This document shows positions 47,477 to 58,641 of a stretch of DNA of 64,000 nucleotides, piece by piece. Every line of letters starts with the position of its first letter. Positions within the stretch are counted from its first letter, which is position 1. Position numbers and translations under genes: made by a program. The notes under the pieces were generated by a model. That model searched no databases and had not been told where the DNA came from. It saw only the letters and a list, made by a program, of their open reading frames with translations. This DNA is from Clostridium sp. (GTDB lineage: Bacteria; Bacillota; Clostridia; Clostridiales; Clostridiaceae): the NCBI GenBank assembly GCA_031292145.1, contig JARLHR010000111.1, forward strand, positions 62,001-126,000, read 5' to 3'.

Positions 47477-47662
47477 GAAATAAGTAATATGTTGTGTGCA
47501 GTGTTTCATTAGGAATTTAGATGGAGTGATTCTTGAATAGAAGTTGTCCTAAACGGCTAGTTCAAAGCTTGTATTTGAGGCTAGCCATTTGGGACAACTT
47601 CTGTTCTTAGAATCACCCATCTAAATTCCTTAGAAAACGAAACACAACATATTACTTATTTC
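47477..47662. repeat. 186-bp near-perfect palindrome
   Basis: Arms of about 80 bp: GAAATAAGTAATATGTTGTG pairs with its complement at the far end; GAATTTAGATG / CATCTAAATTC, AGAAGTTGTCC / GGGACAACTTCT and GGCTAG / CTAGCC lie inside. Shares TAGAAGTTGT with the palindrome at 45.3 kb. MITE-like; no ORF. Confidence 0.75.
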
Positions 47663-47692
47663 GGTAGTTCATGTATAATCTTATAAAAGGTA

Positions 47693-47721
47693 TTGCTATT
47701 TTTAGGATTTATTTGTATAAT
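47693..47721 (+). promoter_or_regulatory. Promoter of the pheST T-box unit
   Basis: TTGCTA, 17 bases, TATAAT, with TG just upstream of the -10. Confidence 0.65.
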
Positions 47722-47744
47722 AAGTTGTATTAATGAAATATTTA

Positions 47745-47990
47745 AAAACTGTGAATGAGAGAGTAGATATTAGAAAAGTTTTAAGGGAGAGAAGGTCATA
47801 GACTGCAAGCCTTCTTAAATAATATAATATTGAAGTTCGCTCAGGAGTTCTAGCTGTGAAATCTATAGTAGTAGCTAGCGGCAATAAAAGTCGTTAATTA
47901 AATTGAGTTGGGTACTTTTAATTAAAGTTCCAATTAGGGTGGTAACGCGGATTTTTCGTCCCTTTTTATAGAGGGGGACGATTTTTTTAT
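47745..47990 (+). promoter_or_regulatory. T-box riboswitch of pheST
   Basis: Starts with GTGAATGAGAGAGTAG at the base of stem I. The T-box core AGGGTGGTAACGCGG (47936-47950) binds the tRNA acceptor end, and a terminator CGTCCCTTT / GAGGGGGACG with seven T follows (47957-47989). A TTC triplet (Phe) occurs in GAAGTTCGC and again in GAGTTCTAG; either may be the specifier. Uncharged tRNA-Phe would favour read-through into pheS. Confidence 0.93.
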
Positions 47991-48154
47991 GCAAAAAAGT
48001 CTGTGTAATTAACAATTAGCACATAGTAATGAATAATTTAAGAAAATTTATTGATACATAATATAAAAAATAAAACTTTATCAAAGACGTTTTCTATAAT
48101 TGCGAATTATTGATTGTGCATTGTGAATTGACATTGTTGAAAGGAGAAACAAAT

Positions 48155-49174
48155 ATGAAAGAAAAACTTAAAGAATTACAAGAGCTTGCATTAAGTCAAA
48201 TTGAAGCTGTTAAAAATAGCAGCGAATTAGAAGAAATTAGAGTAAAGTTTTTAGGTAAAAAGGGAGAACTTACTACAATATTAAGAGGTATGGGAGGATT
48301 GTCCCAAGAAGAAAGACCATTAGTGGGAAAATTAGTTAATGAAGCTAAAGCTGTTGTTGAAGAAAAGCTAGAAGGTGTATTAAAAGCTATTAAAGATAAA
48401 GAAAAAGCAGAAAAACTTACTAATGAAACTATAGATATTTCACTTCCAGGAAGAAAAAAAGTTATAGGAAAAAGACATCCGTTAGACTTGACATTACAAA
48501 GTATGGAGGAAATATTTATTTCAATGGGATTCACTATTGAAGATGGACCAGAAGTTGAATTTGATCACTATAATTTCGAGGCTTTAAATATTCCTAAGAA
48601 TCACCCAGCAAGAAGTGAACAAGATACTCTATATATTAATGATAATATAGTTCTTAGAACTCAAACTTCACCAGTTCAAATTAGAACTATGGAAAATCAA
48701 AAACCACCAATAAAAATGATATCACCTGGTAAAGTGTATAGATCAGATTCAGTAGATGCTACTCATTCACCTATATTCTATCAGATGGAAGGTTTAGTTA
48801 TCGATAAGGGAGTTACTTTTGCGGATTTAAAGGGAACTTTAGAATTGTTTGCTAAAAAGATGTTTGGTGATAAAGTTCAAACTAAATTCAGACCACATCA
48901 CTTCCCATTCACAGAACCATCAGCTGAAATGGATGCAACTTGCTTTGTTTGCGGAGGAGAAGGTTGCAGAGTATGTAAAGGAAGTGGTTGGATAGAACTT
49001 TTAGGTTGTGGAATGGTTCATCCTAATGTTCTTAGAAATTGCGGCCTTGATCCAGAAGTTTATAGCGGATTTGCTTTTGGATTTGGTGTTGATAGAATGG
49101 TAATGCTAAAGTATGGAATAGATGATATAAGATTATTATATGAAAGTGATATGAGATTCTTAAATCAATTCTAG
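48155..49174 (+). CDS. pheS: Phenylalanyl-tRNA synthetase alpha subunit
   Basis: 339 residues. The ATG after AAAGGAG was chosen; the longer frame upstream is not preceded by a site. N-terminal coiled coil (1-80), then class II motifs: [21 protein letters not shown], the [16 protein letters not shown] motif 2 and [10 protein letters not shown] motif 3, and a [12 protein letters not shown] segment. It forms an alpha2-beta2 enzyme with pheT. Downstream of a T-box. Confidence 0.97.
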   Translation: MKEKLKELQELALSQIEAVKNSSELEEIRVKFLGKKGELTTILRGMGGLSQEERPLVGKLVNEAKAVVEEKLEGVLKAIKDKEKAEKLTNETIDISLPGRKKVIGKRHPLDLTLQSMEEIFISMGFTIEDGPEVEFDHYNFEALNIPKNHPARSEQDTLYINDNIVLRTQTSPVQIRTMENQKPPIKMISPGKVYRSDSVDATHSPIFYQMEGLVIDKGVTFADLKGTLELFAKKMFGDKVQTKFRPHHFPFTEPSAEMDATCFVCGGEGCRVCKGSGWIELLGCGMVHPNVLRNCGLDPEVYSGFAFGFGVDRMVMLKYGIDDIRLLYESDMRFLNQF

Positions 49175-49201
49175 AACGGTAAAAAAAGAGGAGGAAATAA
49201 A

Positions 49202-51580
49202 ATGAAAGTACCATATAATTGGCTTAAAGATTATGTTGATATAAATGTTAGTCCTAAAGAATTAGGAGATAAATTAACTTTAACTGGTTCACAATTAGAG
49301 GAACTTGTTATTCAAGGTGATGTAATTCAAAATGTAGTTACATGTAAAATTAATAAAATAGAAAAGCATCCAGATGCTGAAAAATTAAGTATATGTCAGG
49401 TTGATATAGGGACTGAAGAAATACAAATAGTTACTGCAGCAACAAACATGAAAGAACAAGATATAGTGCCAGTAGCACTTCATGGTTCAACTCTAGCTGA
49501 TGGGACTAAAATTAAAAAAGGTAAGCTAAGAGGCGAAGTATCAAATGGTATGTTTTGCTCAGAAGAAGAATTAGGTACAGCTGGAGATGAACAAGTTCAT
49601 GGCTTGATGATCTTGCCAGCAGATACTAAAATTGGAGCTGATATTAAAGAAGTTTTAGGTTTAAATAAGGCTATCTTAGATTTTGAAATAACTTCTAACA
49701 GACCAGACTGCTTAAGCATGGTTGGAATGGCAAGAGAAACAGCTGCGGCCCTAAGAACAGCTTATAAAATGCCAAGTTTAGAATATACAGCAAGGAATTC
49801 TAAAAATATAAATGATGAATTAACTGTTGAAGTTAAAGATACACTTTGTAACAGATATATGGCGAGAGGAGTTAAAAATGTTAAGGTACAGCCATCACCA
49901 GGCTGGATGCAAGAAAGACTTCTTGAAGCTGGAATAAGACCTATAAATAACATAGTAGATATAACAAACTTTGTTATGCTTGAAATTGGCGAACCAATGC
50001 ATGCTTTTGATAAAAGAGAAATTACTTCTAATAAAATAGTAGTAGAAAGAGCTGATGATAAAGAAAAATTCACAACATTAGATGAAGTTGAACGAGAATT
50101 AGATGATTCTATGCTTTGTATTAAAGATGGAGACAATACTATAGCTCTTGCTGGAGTAATGGGTGGATTAAATTCAGAAATAAAAGAAGATACTACTGAA
50201 GTTGTTTTTGAATGTGCAAACTTTGATGGTACTAACATAAGAGTAAATTCTAAAAAACTAAATCTAAGAACTGAATCTTCAAGCAGATTTGAAAAAGATA
50301 TTGATCCTAACTTGGCTGAAATAGCATTAAATAGAGCATGCAGCTTAATATGCGAATTAAATGCTGGAGAAGTTATGGAAGGAACTATAGATGTTTATAA
50401 CAATAAAAAGGAAGTATCAACTTTAACTGTTGATTCAAATTGGGTTAATACTTTCCTTGGAACAGATCTTTCTAAAGAGGAAATGAAGAGATGTTTAGAC
50501 AGTGTTGATTTATTCACAGAAATTAATGGTGAAAATTTAGTTATAACAGCTCCGACATTTAGAGTTGATATTGCAATTAGAGAAGATATAGCTGAAGAAA
50601 TAGCAAGAATTTATGGATATGAAAAGATTCCTACAACAATCTTCAAGGTATCTACAGAAAGAGAACCTAGATATAGAAAAGGAATGTTAGATAACAGAGT
50701 AGTATTGCTTGCAACAGGAAGCGGACTAAATCAATCTATTAGTTACTCATTTGTATCTCCAAAGGTATTTGATAAAATTAATTTACCAGAAGATAGTGAA
50801 CTAAGAAATGTTGTTAAGATAAAAAACCCATTAGGAGAAGATTACAGTGTAATGAGAACATCAACACTTCCTTCAATAATGGAATGCCTTGGAAGAAATT
50901 ATTCTAGAAATAATTCTTATGTTAGATTATTTGAAATGGGTAAAGTTTATATTCCAAATGAAGATGAAACAAAGCTTCCAACAGAGAAAAATATCTTAAC
51001 TATAGGGATGTATGGAGATAGTGATTATTTAGATCTTAAGGGTGTTGTTGAAAACATAACTGATGGTCTTGGAATAAAGAATGTTAAATATGAAAGAGAA
51101 AGTGAAAATGTAAGTTATCACCCAGGAAAAACAGCTAAGATTGTTATTGGTAGAAACAATGCTGGAACACTTGGAGAAGTTCACTTAGATGTTTGTGAAA
51201 ATTATGGATTGGATGTACCATGTTTTGTAGCTGAATTAGATTTAGATGTTTTATATGAGAATGCTGATATGGATAAAAAGTATAAAGCATTACCTAAATT
51301 CCCAGCAGTGACAAGAGATATAGCGTTACTTGTTGATGATAGCCTTCTAGTTCAAGAAATTGATGAAACAATTAAGCGAGCTGGCGGAAACTTGGTTGAA
51401 AAGGTAGAATTATTTGACATATATAAAGGAAAGCAAATCCCAGAAGGTAAGAAGAGTATAGCTTATGCTATTTGGTATAGAGATGAAAATAAAACATTAA
51501 ATGATAAGGATATTTCTAAGGTGCACGAAAAGATATTAAAATCTTTAGAGTACAAACTTGATGCTACATTAAGAGATTAG
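49202..51580 (+). CDS. pheT: Phenylalanyl-tRNA synthetase beta subunit
   Basis: 792 residues, full length. N-terminal EMAP-like tRNA-binding domain (about 40-150), B3/B4 editing domain (215-375), B5 (400-480), catalytic-like core and C-terminal FDX-ACB anticodon-binding domain (700-792, [14 protein letters not shown]). Edits mischarged Tyr. Start follows GAGGAGG. It lies 27 bp after pheS and ends at a strong terminator. Confidence 0.97.
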   Translation: MKVPYNWLKDYVDINVSPKELGDKLTLTGSQLEELVIQGDVIQNVVTCKINKIEKHPDAEKLSICQVDIGTEEIQIVTAATNMKEQDIVPVALHGSTLADGTKIKKGKLRGEVSNGMFCSEEELGTAGDEQVHGLMILPADTKIGADIKEVLGLNKAILDFEITSNRPDCLSMVGMARETAAALRTAYKMPSLEYTARNSKNINDELTVEVKDTLCNRYMARGVKNVKVQPSPGWMQERLLEAGIRPINNIVDITNFVMLEIGEPMHAFDKREITSNKIVVERADDKEKFTTLDEVERELDDSMLCIKDGDNTIALAGVMGGLNSEIKEDTTEVVFECANFDGTNIRVNSKKLNLRTESSSRFEKDIDPNLAEIALNRACSLICELNAGEVMEGTIDVYNNKKEVSTLTVDSNWVNTFLGTDLSKEEMKRCLDSVDLFTEINGENLVITAPTFRVDIAIREDIAEEIARIYGYEKIPTTIFKVSTEREPRYRKGMLDNRVVLLATGSGLNQSISYSFVSPKVFDKINLPEDSELRNVVKIKNPLGEDYSVMRTSTLPSIMECLGRNYSRNNSYVRLFEMGKVYIPNEDETKLPTEKNILTIGMYGDSDYLDLKGVVENITDGLGIKNVKYERESENVSYHPGKTAKIVIGRNNAGTLGEVHLDVCENYGLDVPCFVAELDLDVLYENADMDKKYKALPKFPAVTRDIALLVDDSLLVQEIDETIKRAGGNLVEKVELFDIYKGKQIPEGKKSIAYAIWYRDENKTLNDKDISKVHEKILKSLEYKLDATLRD

Positions 51581-51595
51581 TGCCTTAATTAACAG

Positions 51596-51642
51596 TAGAT
51601 AGTATAAAATTAAAATAATAATTTTATACTATCTATTTTTTA
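51596..51642 (+). terminator. Terminator after pheT
   Basis: TAGATAGTATAAAAT / ATTTTATACTATCTA perfect 15-bp stem with T run. Confidence 0.9.
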
Positions 51643-51752
51643 TGCATAAATTTAATTTTACCTCAAGGTTTTAAGTTGTTTATTCATAAAAAATTTAAAA
51701 ATAATTCATTTCATAGGAGGAAATACCACATTTTTATAGAATATATAAGTTT

Positions 51753-51780
51753 GAGTGGTTAAAAGTGGTGTAAAGTGGTT
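51753..51780 (+). promoter_or_regulatory. MraZ box: 10-bp direct repeats
   Basis: AGTGGTTAAA, AGTGGTGTAA and AGTGGTTAAA in direct tandem at 10-bp period just before mraZ, with further GTGG copies at about 51791 and 51811. MraZ proteins bind such GTGG repeats and repress their own division operon. Confidence 0.75.
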
Positions 51781-51826
51781 AAAAATAGAGTGGAAAACCA
51801 ACTTATGAAAGTGGGAGCTGAGAATA

Positions 51827-52255
51827 ATGTTTATTGGGGAATACCAACATGCGTTAGATCCTAAAAATAGAATGATTGTTCCGGCTAAGCTTAGGGAGGG
51901 TCTTGGAAATAAATTTGTTATTACCAAAGGCCTTGATGGGTGTTTATATGCATATCCACTTCAAGAGTGGGAAATATTGGAGACTAAATTAAAAACTTTG
52001 CCTTTAACTAACAAGGATGCAAGATCTTTTGTACGGTTCTTTTTTTCTGGCGCTTGTGAAGTTGAGCTGGACAAGCAAGGTAGAGGATTAATTCCACAAA
52101 ATTTAAAGGAATATGCAGGTATAGAAAAGGACATAGTAAGTATTGGAGTATTATCTAGAGTAGAAATATGGAGCAAAGAAAAGTGGAATGATTACAATGA
52201 GTCAAATATCGATTTTGACTCTATTGCAGAAAAAATGAATGATTTAGGAATATAA
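51827..52255 (+). CDS. mraZ: Transcriptional regulator MraZ
   Basis: 142 residues: [23 protein letters not shown] and a second half with [20 protein letters not shown], the two AbrB-like half-domains, each with the DxxxR element. MraZ forms a ring and binds the repeats upstream of its own gene, controlling the division and cell-wall (dcw) cluster. It starts the cluster and is followed by rsmH after 11 bp. Confidence 0.96.
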   Translation: MFIGEYQHALDPKNRMIVPAKLREGLGNKFVITKGLDGCLYAYPLQEWEILETKLKTLPLTNKDARSFVRFFFSGACEVELDKQGRGLIPQNLKEYAGIEKDIVSIGVLSRVEIWSKEKWNDYNESNIDFDSIAEKMNDLGI

Positions 52256-52266
52256 GGAGTTTTGTT

Positions 52267-53199
52267 ATGGAATTTAAACATGTATCAGTATTATTAAATG
52301 AATGCATAGAAGCATTAAGCATAAAGGAAAATGGAATTTATGTAGATTGTACATTAGGAGGTGCAGGACATTCATCTCATATTGTAAAGTATTTATCAAA
52401 AGATGGAATGCTGATTGGAATAGATCAAGATAAAGATGCTCTTTCCGCAGCTAAAGAAAGACTTAAGGACTATAAAAATGTAAAGTATGTTCATAATAAT
52501 TTTTATAATATAGACAGTATTTTAAATGAATTAGAAATTGAAAAGGTAGATGGAATTTTAATGGATCTTGGAGTTTCTTCATATCAACTAGATGAAGCAT
52601 CAAGGGGCTTTAGTTATATGCAAGATGCGCCTTTGGATATGAGGATGAATAGAGAAAATGATTTTTCAGCGTATGATATTGTAAATAATTACGCCGAAGA
52701 AGATTTATATAAAATAATAAAAGATTATGGGGAAGAAAGATTTGCCAAAAGAATTGCAAATTTTATAGTTAGCAAAAGAGCAGAAAAGCCTATAGAAACA
52801 ACTTTTGAATTAGTGGATATTATTAAAGCTGCAATTCCTGCAAAAATGAGGAGAGATGGGCCACATCCAGCTAAAAGAACTTTTCAAGCTATTAGAATTG
52901 AAGTTAATTCAGAACTTAAAATATTAAACAGGGCTATAGAAGATGGGGTTAATAAGTTAAATAAAGGTGGAAGAATGGCAATAATCACTTTTCATTCTTT
53001 AGAGGATAGAATAGTAAAACTTAAATTTAGAGAATTGGAAAATCCATGCACTTGTCCTAAAGAGTTTCCGATGTGCATTTGTGGAAAAACATCAACTGTT
53101 AAAAATATATCCAAAAAAGGGATTATACCAACTAAAGAAGAAATTGAAGAAAATCCAAGAAGTAGAAGTGCTAAGGTTAGAGTGATTGAAAAATTATAG
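52267..53199 (+). CDS. rsmH: 16S rRNA m4C1402 methyltransferase RsmH
   Basis: 310 residues, family length. Begins [18 protein letters not shown]-binding [14 protein letters not shown] (about 27-41), [22 protein letters not shown] and [10 protein letters not shown] are diagnostic. It methylates C1402 of 16S rRNA in the P site. Second gene of the dcw cluster, classic position after mraZ. Confidence 0.97.
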   Translation: MEFKHVSVLLNECIEALSIKENGIYVDCTLGGAGHSSHIVKYLSKDGMLIGIDQDKDALSAAKERLKDYKNVKYVHNNFYNIDSILNELEIEKVDGILMDLGVSSYQLDEASRGFSYMQDAPLDMRMNRENDFSAYDIVNNYAEEDLYKIIKDYGEERFAKRIANFIVSKRAEKPIETTFELVDIIKAAIPAKMRRDGPHPAKRTFQAIRIEVNSELKILNRAIEDGVNKLNKGGRMAIITFHSLEDRIVKLKFRELENPCTCPKEFPMCICGKTSTVKNISKKGIIPTKEEIEENPRSRSAKVRVIEKL

Positions 53200-53272
53200 T
53201 TAACTTAACATACTATATTGAGAGAGAAGTTGTAGTTAATTTAACATATTATATTGTAGGGATGTGAATAAA

Positions 53273-53773
53273 TTGGCAAGAAGAGAATATGATTATATAA
53301 AGGGGAATACAGTATTAGCACCTGAAAGAAAAAGAAGGGTACGTAAACCGGATAAAAAATTTAAGCAAATTAAAAGAAGAAAAGCTAAGAATGCGTTATT
53401 AAAAAATAGAAGAAAAAATGATAGAAAATATATGATGACTGTTGCGGTGGTGATTTTTACCTTGGGAGTTGCAACAATTGCAGGTGATAATAAAGTATAT
53501 TCAATGCAAAGAAATGTAACTGATTTAAATGCTCAAATTAATCAGGCGCAAGAGACAAATGAAGCATTAAAGGTAGATTTGTTAAAATTTTCTTCTTTAA
53601 GTAACATCGAAAAAAAAGCAGAAGGTAATTTAGCCATGTACGTTCCTAAAAAGGAAGAAGTGGTGAAAATTGATTTTTCGCAAAATTATTTTAGTGATTT
53701 AGAATCAAATAGTTCTGGCAGAAATACTAAAGAAAGCAACATATTCTCTAAATTAATAAATTTAATTAAGTAA
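53273..53773 (+). CDS. ftsL: FtsL-like cell division protein
   Basis: 166 residues; the TTG start after AGGGATG is preferred over the GTG nine bases upstream, which lies on top of the site. A very basic cytoplasmic N-terminus (about 1-60), one membrane helix (about 62-80, YMMTVAVVIFTLGVATIAG) and a coiled-coil extracellular part (VYSMQRNVTDLNAQINQAQ) are the FtsL/DivIC layout. FtsL links early and late divisome proteins. The family is poorly conserved; the call rests on topology and position. Confidence 0.82.
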   Translation: MARREYDYIKGNTVLAPERKRRVRKPDKKFKQIKRRKAKNALLKNRRKNDRKYMMTVAVVIFTLGVATIAGDNKVYSMQRNVTDLNAQINQAQETNEALKVDLLKFSSLSNIEKKAEGNLAMYVPKKEEVVKIDFSQNYFSDLESNSSGRNTKESNIFSKLINLIK

Positions 53774-53871
53774 TTAAAAGTCTTGGTTTTACAATAAGGC
53801 GTAGAGAATAATATAGAGTACCCGAGTTTTGATGGATTTTATGAAAAGAAAGGACATGGGGGAAATAGGAG

Positions 53872-56136
53872 TTGGAAAAGAAAAATTATAAAGATAGGGC
53901 AAAGATGCGTCAAAGGATGAGCATAGCGGCATTTGGGTTGACTTTTGTTTTTGCAATACTAATAATAAGATTGTCTTATATAATGATAGTTAAAAGGCCA
54001 GATTATGCTGCGAGAGCAGAAGAGCAATGGACAAGTGAAGTAAAAATTGATGCTGTAAGAGGACGGATATTGGATCGAAATGGAAAAGAACTTGCTGTAT
54101 CTGCTAATGTTTACAGAGTTGATTTCGACTTGACTTCGATTAGAAATTATTTGAAAAGATCATTAAAGGATTTATCACAAAAAGAAATTGATCATATGAA
54201 AAGTGTAGGTATTCCTATACCATCTGGAGATGAAGGAATAACAAATGATGATATTGCACCTGCAATAGCAAAAGCATTAGATGTAGACGTTGCAGAGATA
54301 AAAGATAAACTTGAAACAAAACTTAAAAGTGGTGCACCAGCAGGTTCTGCCATAGTTAAAAGGAGAATAGAAAAGGATAAGGCAGACAAGGTGAAAGAAC
54401 TTAATATAAGTGGAGTATTGGTTTCTCCTGATACAAAAAGATATTATCCAAATAATAATTTCTTAGCTCATGTGCTAGGAAGTACTAATGTTGATGGTAA
54501 GGGCTTAACTGGAGTAGAGCTTCAATATAATTCATATTTAGCAGGAATCCCTGGTATGAAGATTGCAGAGCTTGATAAGAATAATAGGGACTTGCCTTAC
54601 ACGATATCTCAGTTTACATCGCCTGTAAATGGTAAAGATGTTACTCTTACTATTGATGAAAATATTCAAAATTTTGCTGAAAAAGCGGCATTGCAAGCCT
54701 ATGAAGACACAAAAGCTAAAGCAGTATCGATATTAGTTATGGATCCTAAAACAGGAGAAGTTTTAGCAATGGTTAATAAACCGGATTTCGACCCGAACAA
54801 TCCATATGATGGAGCAGATAAATTTGATGGAGCAAATAGTGGTGAAAAACTACAAAAAATGTGGAGAAATAGATTAGTTAATGATACTTTTGAACCAGGG
54901 TCAATATTCAAGGTGGTGACAGCAATCACAGGTTTAGAAGAAGGAGTTGTTAATAAGGATACCCAATTTATAGATAATGGATCCATATCAGTCGGTGGTA
55001 TTAATCCTAAGTGTTGGAAAGCAGGGGGGCATGGAGTTCAAAATTTTCCTGATATTATTCAAAATTCATGTAATGTAGGATTTGTTGAATTAGGACAAAA
55101 AATTGGTAAGGAAAAATTGTGTGAATCCATTAATAAATTTGGATTTGGACAATTAAGTGGAGTTGATTTACCAGGTGAGGCTAAAGGAATTGTTAAACCA
55201 GTTAATAAGGTGTCGGAAGCAGACCTTGCAACAATTTCTTTTGGGCAAACTAATACTGTTAATTCAGTTCAGTACATGGCTGCATTTAATGCTGTTGCTA
55301 ATGGTGGAACACTTATTCAGCCACACGTAATGAAAGAAGTAACTCATACAGATGAAAATAATGTTAATATTGTAGATGAAACTTTTAAACCTAAAACTTC
55401 TACAGTTGCAAGTCCAGAAAAGACAGCAGAGCTTAGAACTTATCTTGAAAGGGTTGTTACCGGAGGATCAGGAACCGGAACATTTATTGAAGGATACCAT
55501 ATTGGTGGTAAAACAGGTACAGCACAAAAAGTTATTGATGGTAGATATCAAGATGGTAAATATATATCTTCATTTGTAGGAATGGCTCCAGTAAGCGATC
55601 CCAAAGTTACTGTAATGATAACTATTGATGAACCAAGCAATAATGGTGTATATTATGCAGCGCAAGTAGCTGTGCCACCAGCAAAGACATTATTTACAGA
55701 TATTTTTAATTATCTTAATAGCAAATTCTCAGATGAGAATGTCGGACAAATTTCTAGGGATATAGTTATACCAGAAGTTAGAAATATGAAAGTTGAAGAT
55801 GCTAAAAAAGTATTAAAAGATGCAAAACTAGATTGCAACATAGAGGGAGATGGGGAGTCAATAGTTAATATGACACCATATCCAGGATATGAAGTAAAGG
55901 AAGGTTCAAAAATAAATCTTTACACAAATAGTGATGCGACTTATAATAATAATGTTGTAATGCCAGATATTAGAGGATATTCCAAGGACGATGCAACTTC
56001 TTTATTGAAAAAAATTGGAATAGTTCCTACCTTTGAAGGTAGTGGCGCTGTTTCAGAACAAGATATTTCTCAAGGGGAAGTTATAAGTAAAGGAACAACT
56101 GTTAAATTAACTTTAAGTTCAGATTATAAAGATTAA
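53872..56136 (+). CDS. spoVD: SpoVD/FtsI-type penicillin-binding transpeptidase with PASTA domains
   Basis: 754 residues; TTG start eight bases after GGGGG. N-terminal membrane anchor (about 17-38), pedestal domain, and a transpeptidase with all motifs: SIFK (in TFEPGSIFKVV), SCN (in QNSCNVGFVE) and KTG (GGKTGTAQ). Two PASTA domains close it (about 630-690 and 695-754). It cross-links peptidoglycan at septa or in the spore cortex; PASTA domains favour SpoVD-type. Active-site neighbour INPKCWKAGGHG is canonical. Followed by a close paralogue. Confidence 0.93.
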   Translation: MEKKNYKDRAKMRQRMSIAAFGLTFVFAILIIRLSYIMIVKRPDYAARAEEQWTSEVKIDAVRGRILDRNGKELAVSANVYRVDFDLTSIRNYLKRSLKDLSQKEIDHMKSVGIPIPSGDEGITNDDIAPAIAKALDVDVAEIKDKLETKLKSGAPAGSAIVKRRIEKDKADKVKELNISGVLVSPDTKRYYPNNNFLAHVLGSTNVDGKGLTGVELQYNSYLAGIPGMKIAELDKNNRDLPYTISQFTSPVNGKDVTLTIDENIQNFAEKAALQAYEDTKAKAVSILVMDPKTGEVLAMVNKPDFDPNNPYDGADKFDGANSGEKLQKMWRNRLVNDTFEPGSIFKVVTAITGLEEGVVNKDTQFIDNGSISVGGINPKCWKAGGHGVQNFPDIIQNSCNVGFVELGQKIGKEKLCESINKFGFGQLSGVDLPGEAKGIVKPVNKVSEADLATISFGQTNTVNSVQYMAAFNAVANGGTLIQPHVMKEVTHTDENNVNIVDETFKPKTSTVASPEKTAELRTYLERVVTGGSGTGTFIEGYHIGGKTGTAQKVIDGRYQDGKYISSFVGMAPVSDPKVTVMITIDEPSNNGVYYAAQVAVPPAKTLFTDIFNYLNSKFSDENVGQISRDIVIPEVRNMKVEDAKKVLKDAKLDCNIEGDGESIVNMTPYPGYEVKEGSKINLYTNSDATYNNNVVMPDIRGYSKDDATSLLKKIGIVPTFEGSGAVSEQDISQGEVISKGTTVKLTLSSDYKD

Positions 56137-56228
56137 AAAAGAACTGATGAGAATTTATATGGAGATTTTCAGTTTGAATAGTTATATTTTGTAAAGAGTT
56201 TATTACAAACTAGACAAATGAAAAAATA

Positions 56229-56264
56229 ATAGTATGTGGGAATGCTCGCATACTATATTTTTTA
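56229..56264 (+). terminator. Terminator after the first SpoVD-type gene
   Basis: TAGTATG...CATACTA around GGGAATGCTCG, then T run. Nearly the same hairpin follows the second paralogue. Confidence 0.8.
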
Positions 56265-56382
56265 GTAATAATCTCATTATATATTTGAATTATCTTAGTA
56301 GTATTAGTAATTTTAAAAGTAGAAGAGATTTTTTAAAGTTTAAATAATTTTATGCAAAAGAAAATATATGGAGGAACAGGTA

Positions 56383-58641
56383 TTGAGAAAGAGAAATAAT
56401 AGAGATAAAGCAAAAATGCGTCAGAGAATGAGAATTACTGCTTTTTCATTAACGGTTATTTTTTCAATATTAATAATTAGGCTATCTTATATAATGATAG
56501 TTAAGAGGGCAGATTATGCTGGTATGGCAGAAGAACAATGGACAAGTGAAGTGAAAATAGATGCTGAAAGAGGAAGAATTCTAGATAGATATGGAAGTGA
56601 ACTTGTTTTATCCGCTAATGTCTATAGGGTAGATTTCGATTTGAAGGTGATAGGGGAATACTTAAAAAGATCAGTAAAATCCATTTCAGCTAAAGAGCTT
56701 GATCATATGAAAAGTGAAGGTATTCCGGCTCCAACAGGAGACAATGGGTTGAAGCCTGATGATATTGCACCTGTAATTGCTAAGGTATTGAATATGGATG
56801 CATCAGAAATAAAAGCTGATTTAGAAAAAAAGCTTCCAAGTGGAGCTGATGCAGGCTCTGTTACTGTTGTAAGAAAAATAGAAAAAGATATAGCTGATAA
56901 GGTTAAAGAACTTAATATAAATGGAATAATAGTTTCGCCAGATACAAAAAGATATTATCCGAATAATAATTTTCTATCACATGTTTTAGGAACAACTGAT
57001 ACTGATGGTAAAGGCTTAACTGGAGTAGAGTTTCAATATAATTCATATTTATCAGGAATTCCTGGAATGAAGGTTGCAGAATTGGATAAGAATAATAGGG
57101 ATTTGCCTTACACAGTGCCTGAATATACGTCACCAATAAATGGTAAAGATGTAACTTTAACTATTGATGAAAACATTCAAAATTTTGCTGAGAATATAGC
57201 TAAGCAGTGTTATGAAGATAATAAAGCTAAAGCAGTCTCAATACTAGTTATGGACCCTAAAACAGGAGAAGTTTTAGCAATGGTTAATAAACCTGATTTT
57301 GATCCTAATAATCCATATAACGGTGCTGACAAATTTGATGGAGCAAATATTAATGATAAAGTACAACAAATGTGGAGAAATAGATTGGTAAATGATACCT
57401 TTGAACCTGGATCTATATTTAAAGTATTTACTACTATATCTGGTCTAGAAAATAATGTGGTTAACAAAGATACACAATTTATCGATAATGGATCAATATC
57501 AGTAGGAGGTATTACTGTAAAGGACGCAGAACAAGGACTTGGAACTCAAAGTTTACTTCAAATTTTTCAAAACTCATCAAATGTAGGGTATGTAAGATTA
57601 GGACAAATGCTTGGTAAAGAAAAGCTATTTGAAACTATTGATAAATTCGGATTTGGAAAAGTGAGTGGGATTGACTTGCCAGGTGAGGCGCCTGGTATTG
57701 TGAAACCAGTTGATAAAATTTCTGAAGCTGACCTTGCAACAATATCATTTGGACAAACTAACACCGTAAACTCGGTTCAATATATGGCTGCATTTAATGC
57801 CATAGCAAATGGAGGAACATTGATTCAGCCACATGTAATGAAAGAAGTAACTCATAATGACGAAAATAATGTTAAGATTGTAGATGAAACTTTTAAACCT
57901 AAAACTTCTACAGTTGCAAGTCCAGAAAAAGCAGCAGAACTTAGAACTTTTCTTGAAGGAGTTGTAACAGGAGGATCAGCAGCAGCTACTTTTATTGATG
58001 GATATCATATTGGTGGTAAAACTGGTACAGCTCAAAAGCCTAGTAAGAGTGGAGGTTACGGAGAAGGTAAATATATATCTTCATTTGTTGGAATGGCTCC
58101 AGCTAATGATCCGAAAGTTACTATTATGATAACTGTTGACGAACCTAGCAATGGTGGATATTATGCAGCACAAGTAGCTGTACCATATGCTAAACCATTA
58201 TTTACAGATATTTTTAACTATCTAAATAGTAAATCTTCTGATGAAAATAGCGAAAAAATTAATAAAGATGTTGTTATTCCAGAAGTTAGGAATATGAAAG
58301 CTCAAGATGCTGAAAAAGTATTAAAAGATGCAGGATTGTATTGTAATATAGATGGGGATGGAGAAACAATAGTAAATATGACTCCATATCCAGGTTCTTC
58401 AGTAAAGGAAGGTTCCAAAATAACTCTTTACACAAGTGGTGATGCGACTTATAATAATGTTGTAATGCCAGATGTTAGGGGATATTCAAAAGAGGATGCT
58501 ACTACTTTATTAAAAAATCTTGGAATAGCAGCAACTTTTGAAGGAAGTGGATCTGTTTCAGCACAAGATATTTCAGAAGGGGAAGTTATTACTAAAGGAA
58601 CAACTGTTAAATTAACCTTAAGTTCAGATTATAAAGATTAA
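56383..58641 (+). CDS. Second SpoVD/FtsI-type transpeptidase (tandem paralogue)
   Basis: 752 residues; TTG after GGAGGAA gives a start colinear with the first copy (MRKRNNRDKAKMRQRM against MEKKNYKDRAKMRQRM), so it is preferred over the upstream ATG. Membrane anchor, SIFK, SSN (QNSSNVGYV), KTG and two PASTA domains are present; most of the protein is closely similar to copy one. The segment after SVGGI differs: TVKDAEQGLGTQSLLQIF replaces the canonical KCW...HG stretch. Probably one copy serves division and one sporulation, but the sequence cannot say which. Confidence 0.92.
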   Translation: MRKRNNRDKAKMRQRMRITAFSLTVIFSILIIRLSYIMIVKRADYAGMAEEQWTSEVKIDAERGRILDRYGSELVLSANVYRVDFDLKVIGEYLKRSVKSISAKELDHMKSEGIPAPTGDNGLKPDDIAPVIAKVLNMDASEIKADLEKKLPSGADAGSVTVVRKIEKDIADKVKELNINGIIVSPDTKRYYPNNNFLSHVLGTTDTDGKGLTGVEFQYNSYLSGIPGMKVAELDKNNRDLPYTVPEYTSPINGKDVTLTIDENIQNFAENIAKQCYEDNKAKAVSILVMDPKTGEVLAMVNKPDFDPNNPYNGADKFDGANINDKVQQMWRNRLVNDTFEPGSIFKVFTTISGLENNVVNKDTQFIDNGSISVGGITVKDAEQGLGTQSLLQIFQNSSNVGYVRLGQMLGKEKLFETIDKFGFGKVSGIDLPGEAPGIVKPVDKISEADLATISFGQTNTVNSVQYMAAFNAIANGGTLIQPHVMKEVTHNDENNVKIVDETFKPKTSTVASPEKAAELRTFLEGVVTGGSAAATFIDGYHIGGKTGTAQKPSKSGGYGEGKYISSFVGMAPANDPKVTIMITVDEPSNGGYYAAQVAVPYAKPLFTDIFNYLNSKSSDENSEKINKDVVIPEVRNMKAQDAEKVLKDAGLYCNIDGDGETIVNMTPYPGSSVKEGSKITLYTSGDATYNNVVMPDVRGYSKEDATTLLKNLGIAATFEGSGSVSAQDISEGEVITKGTTVKLTLSSDYKD

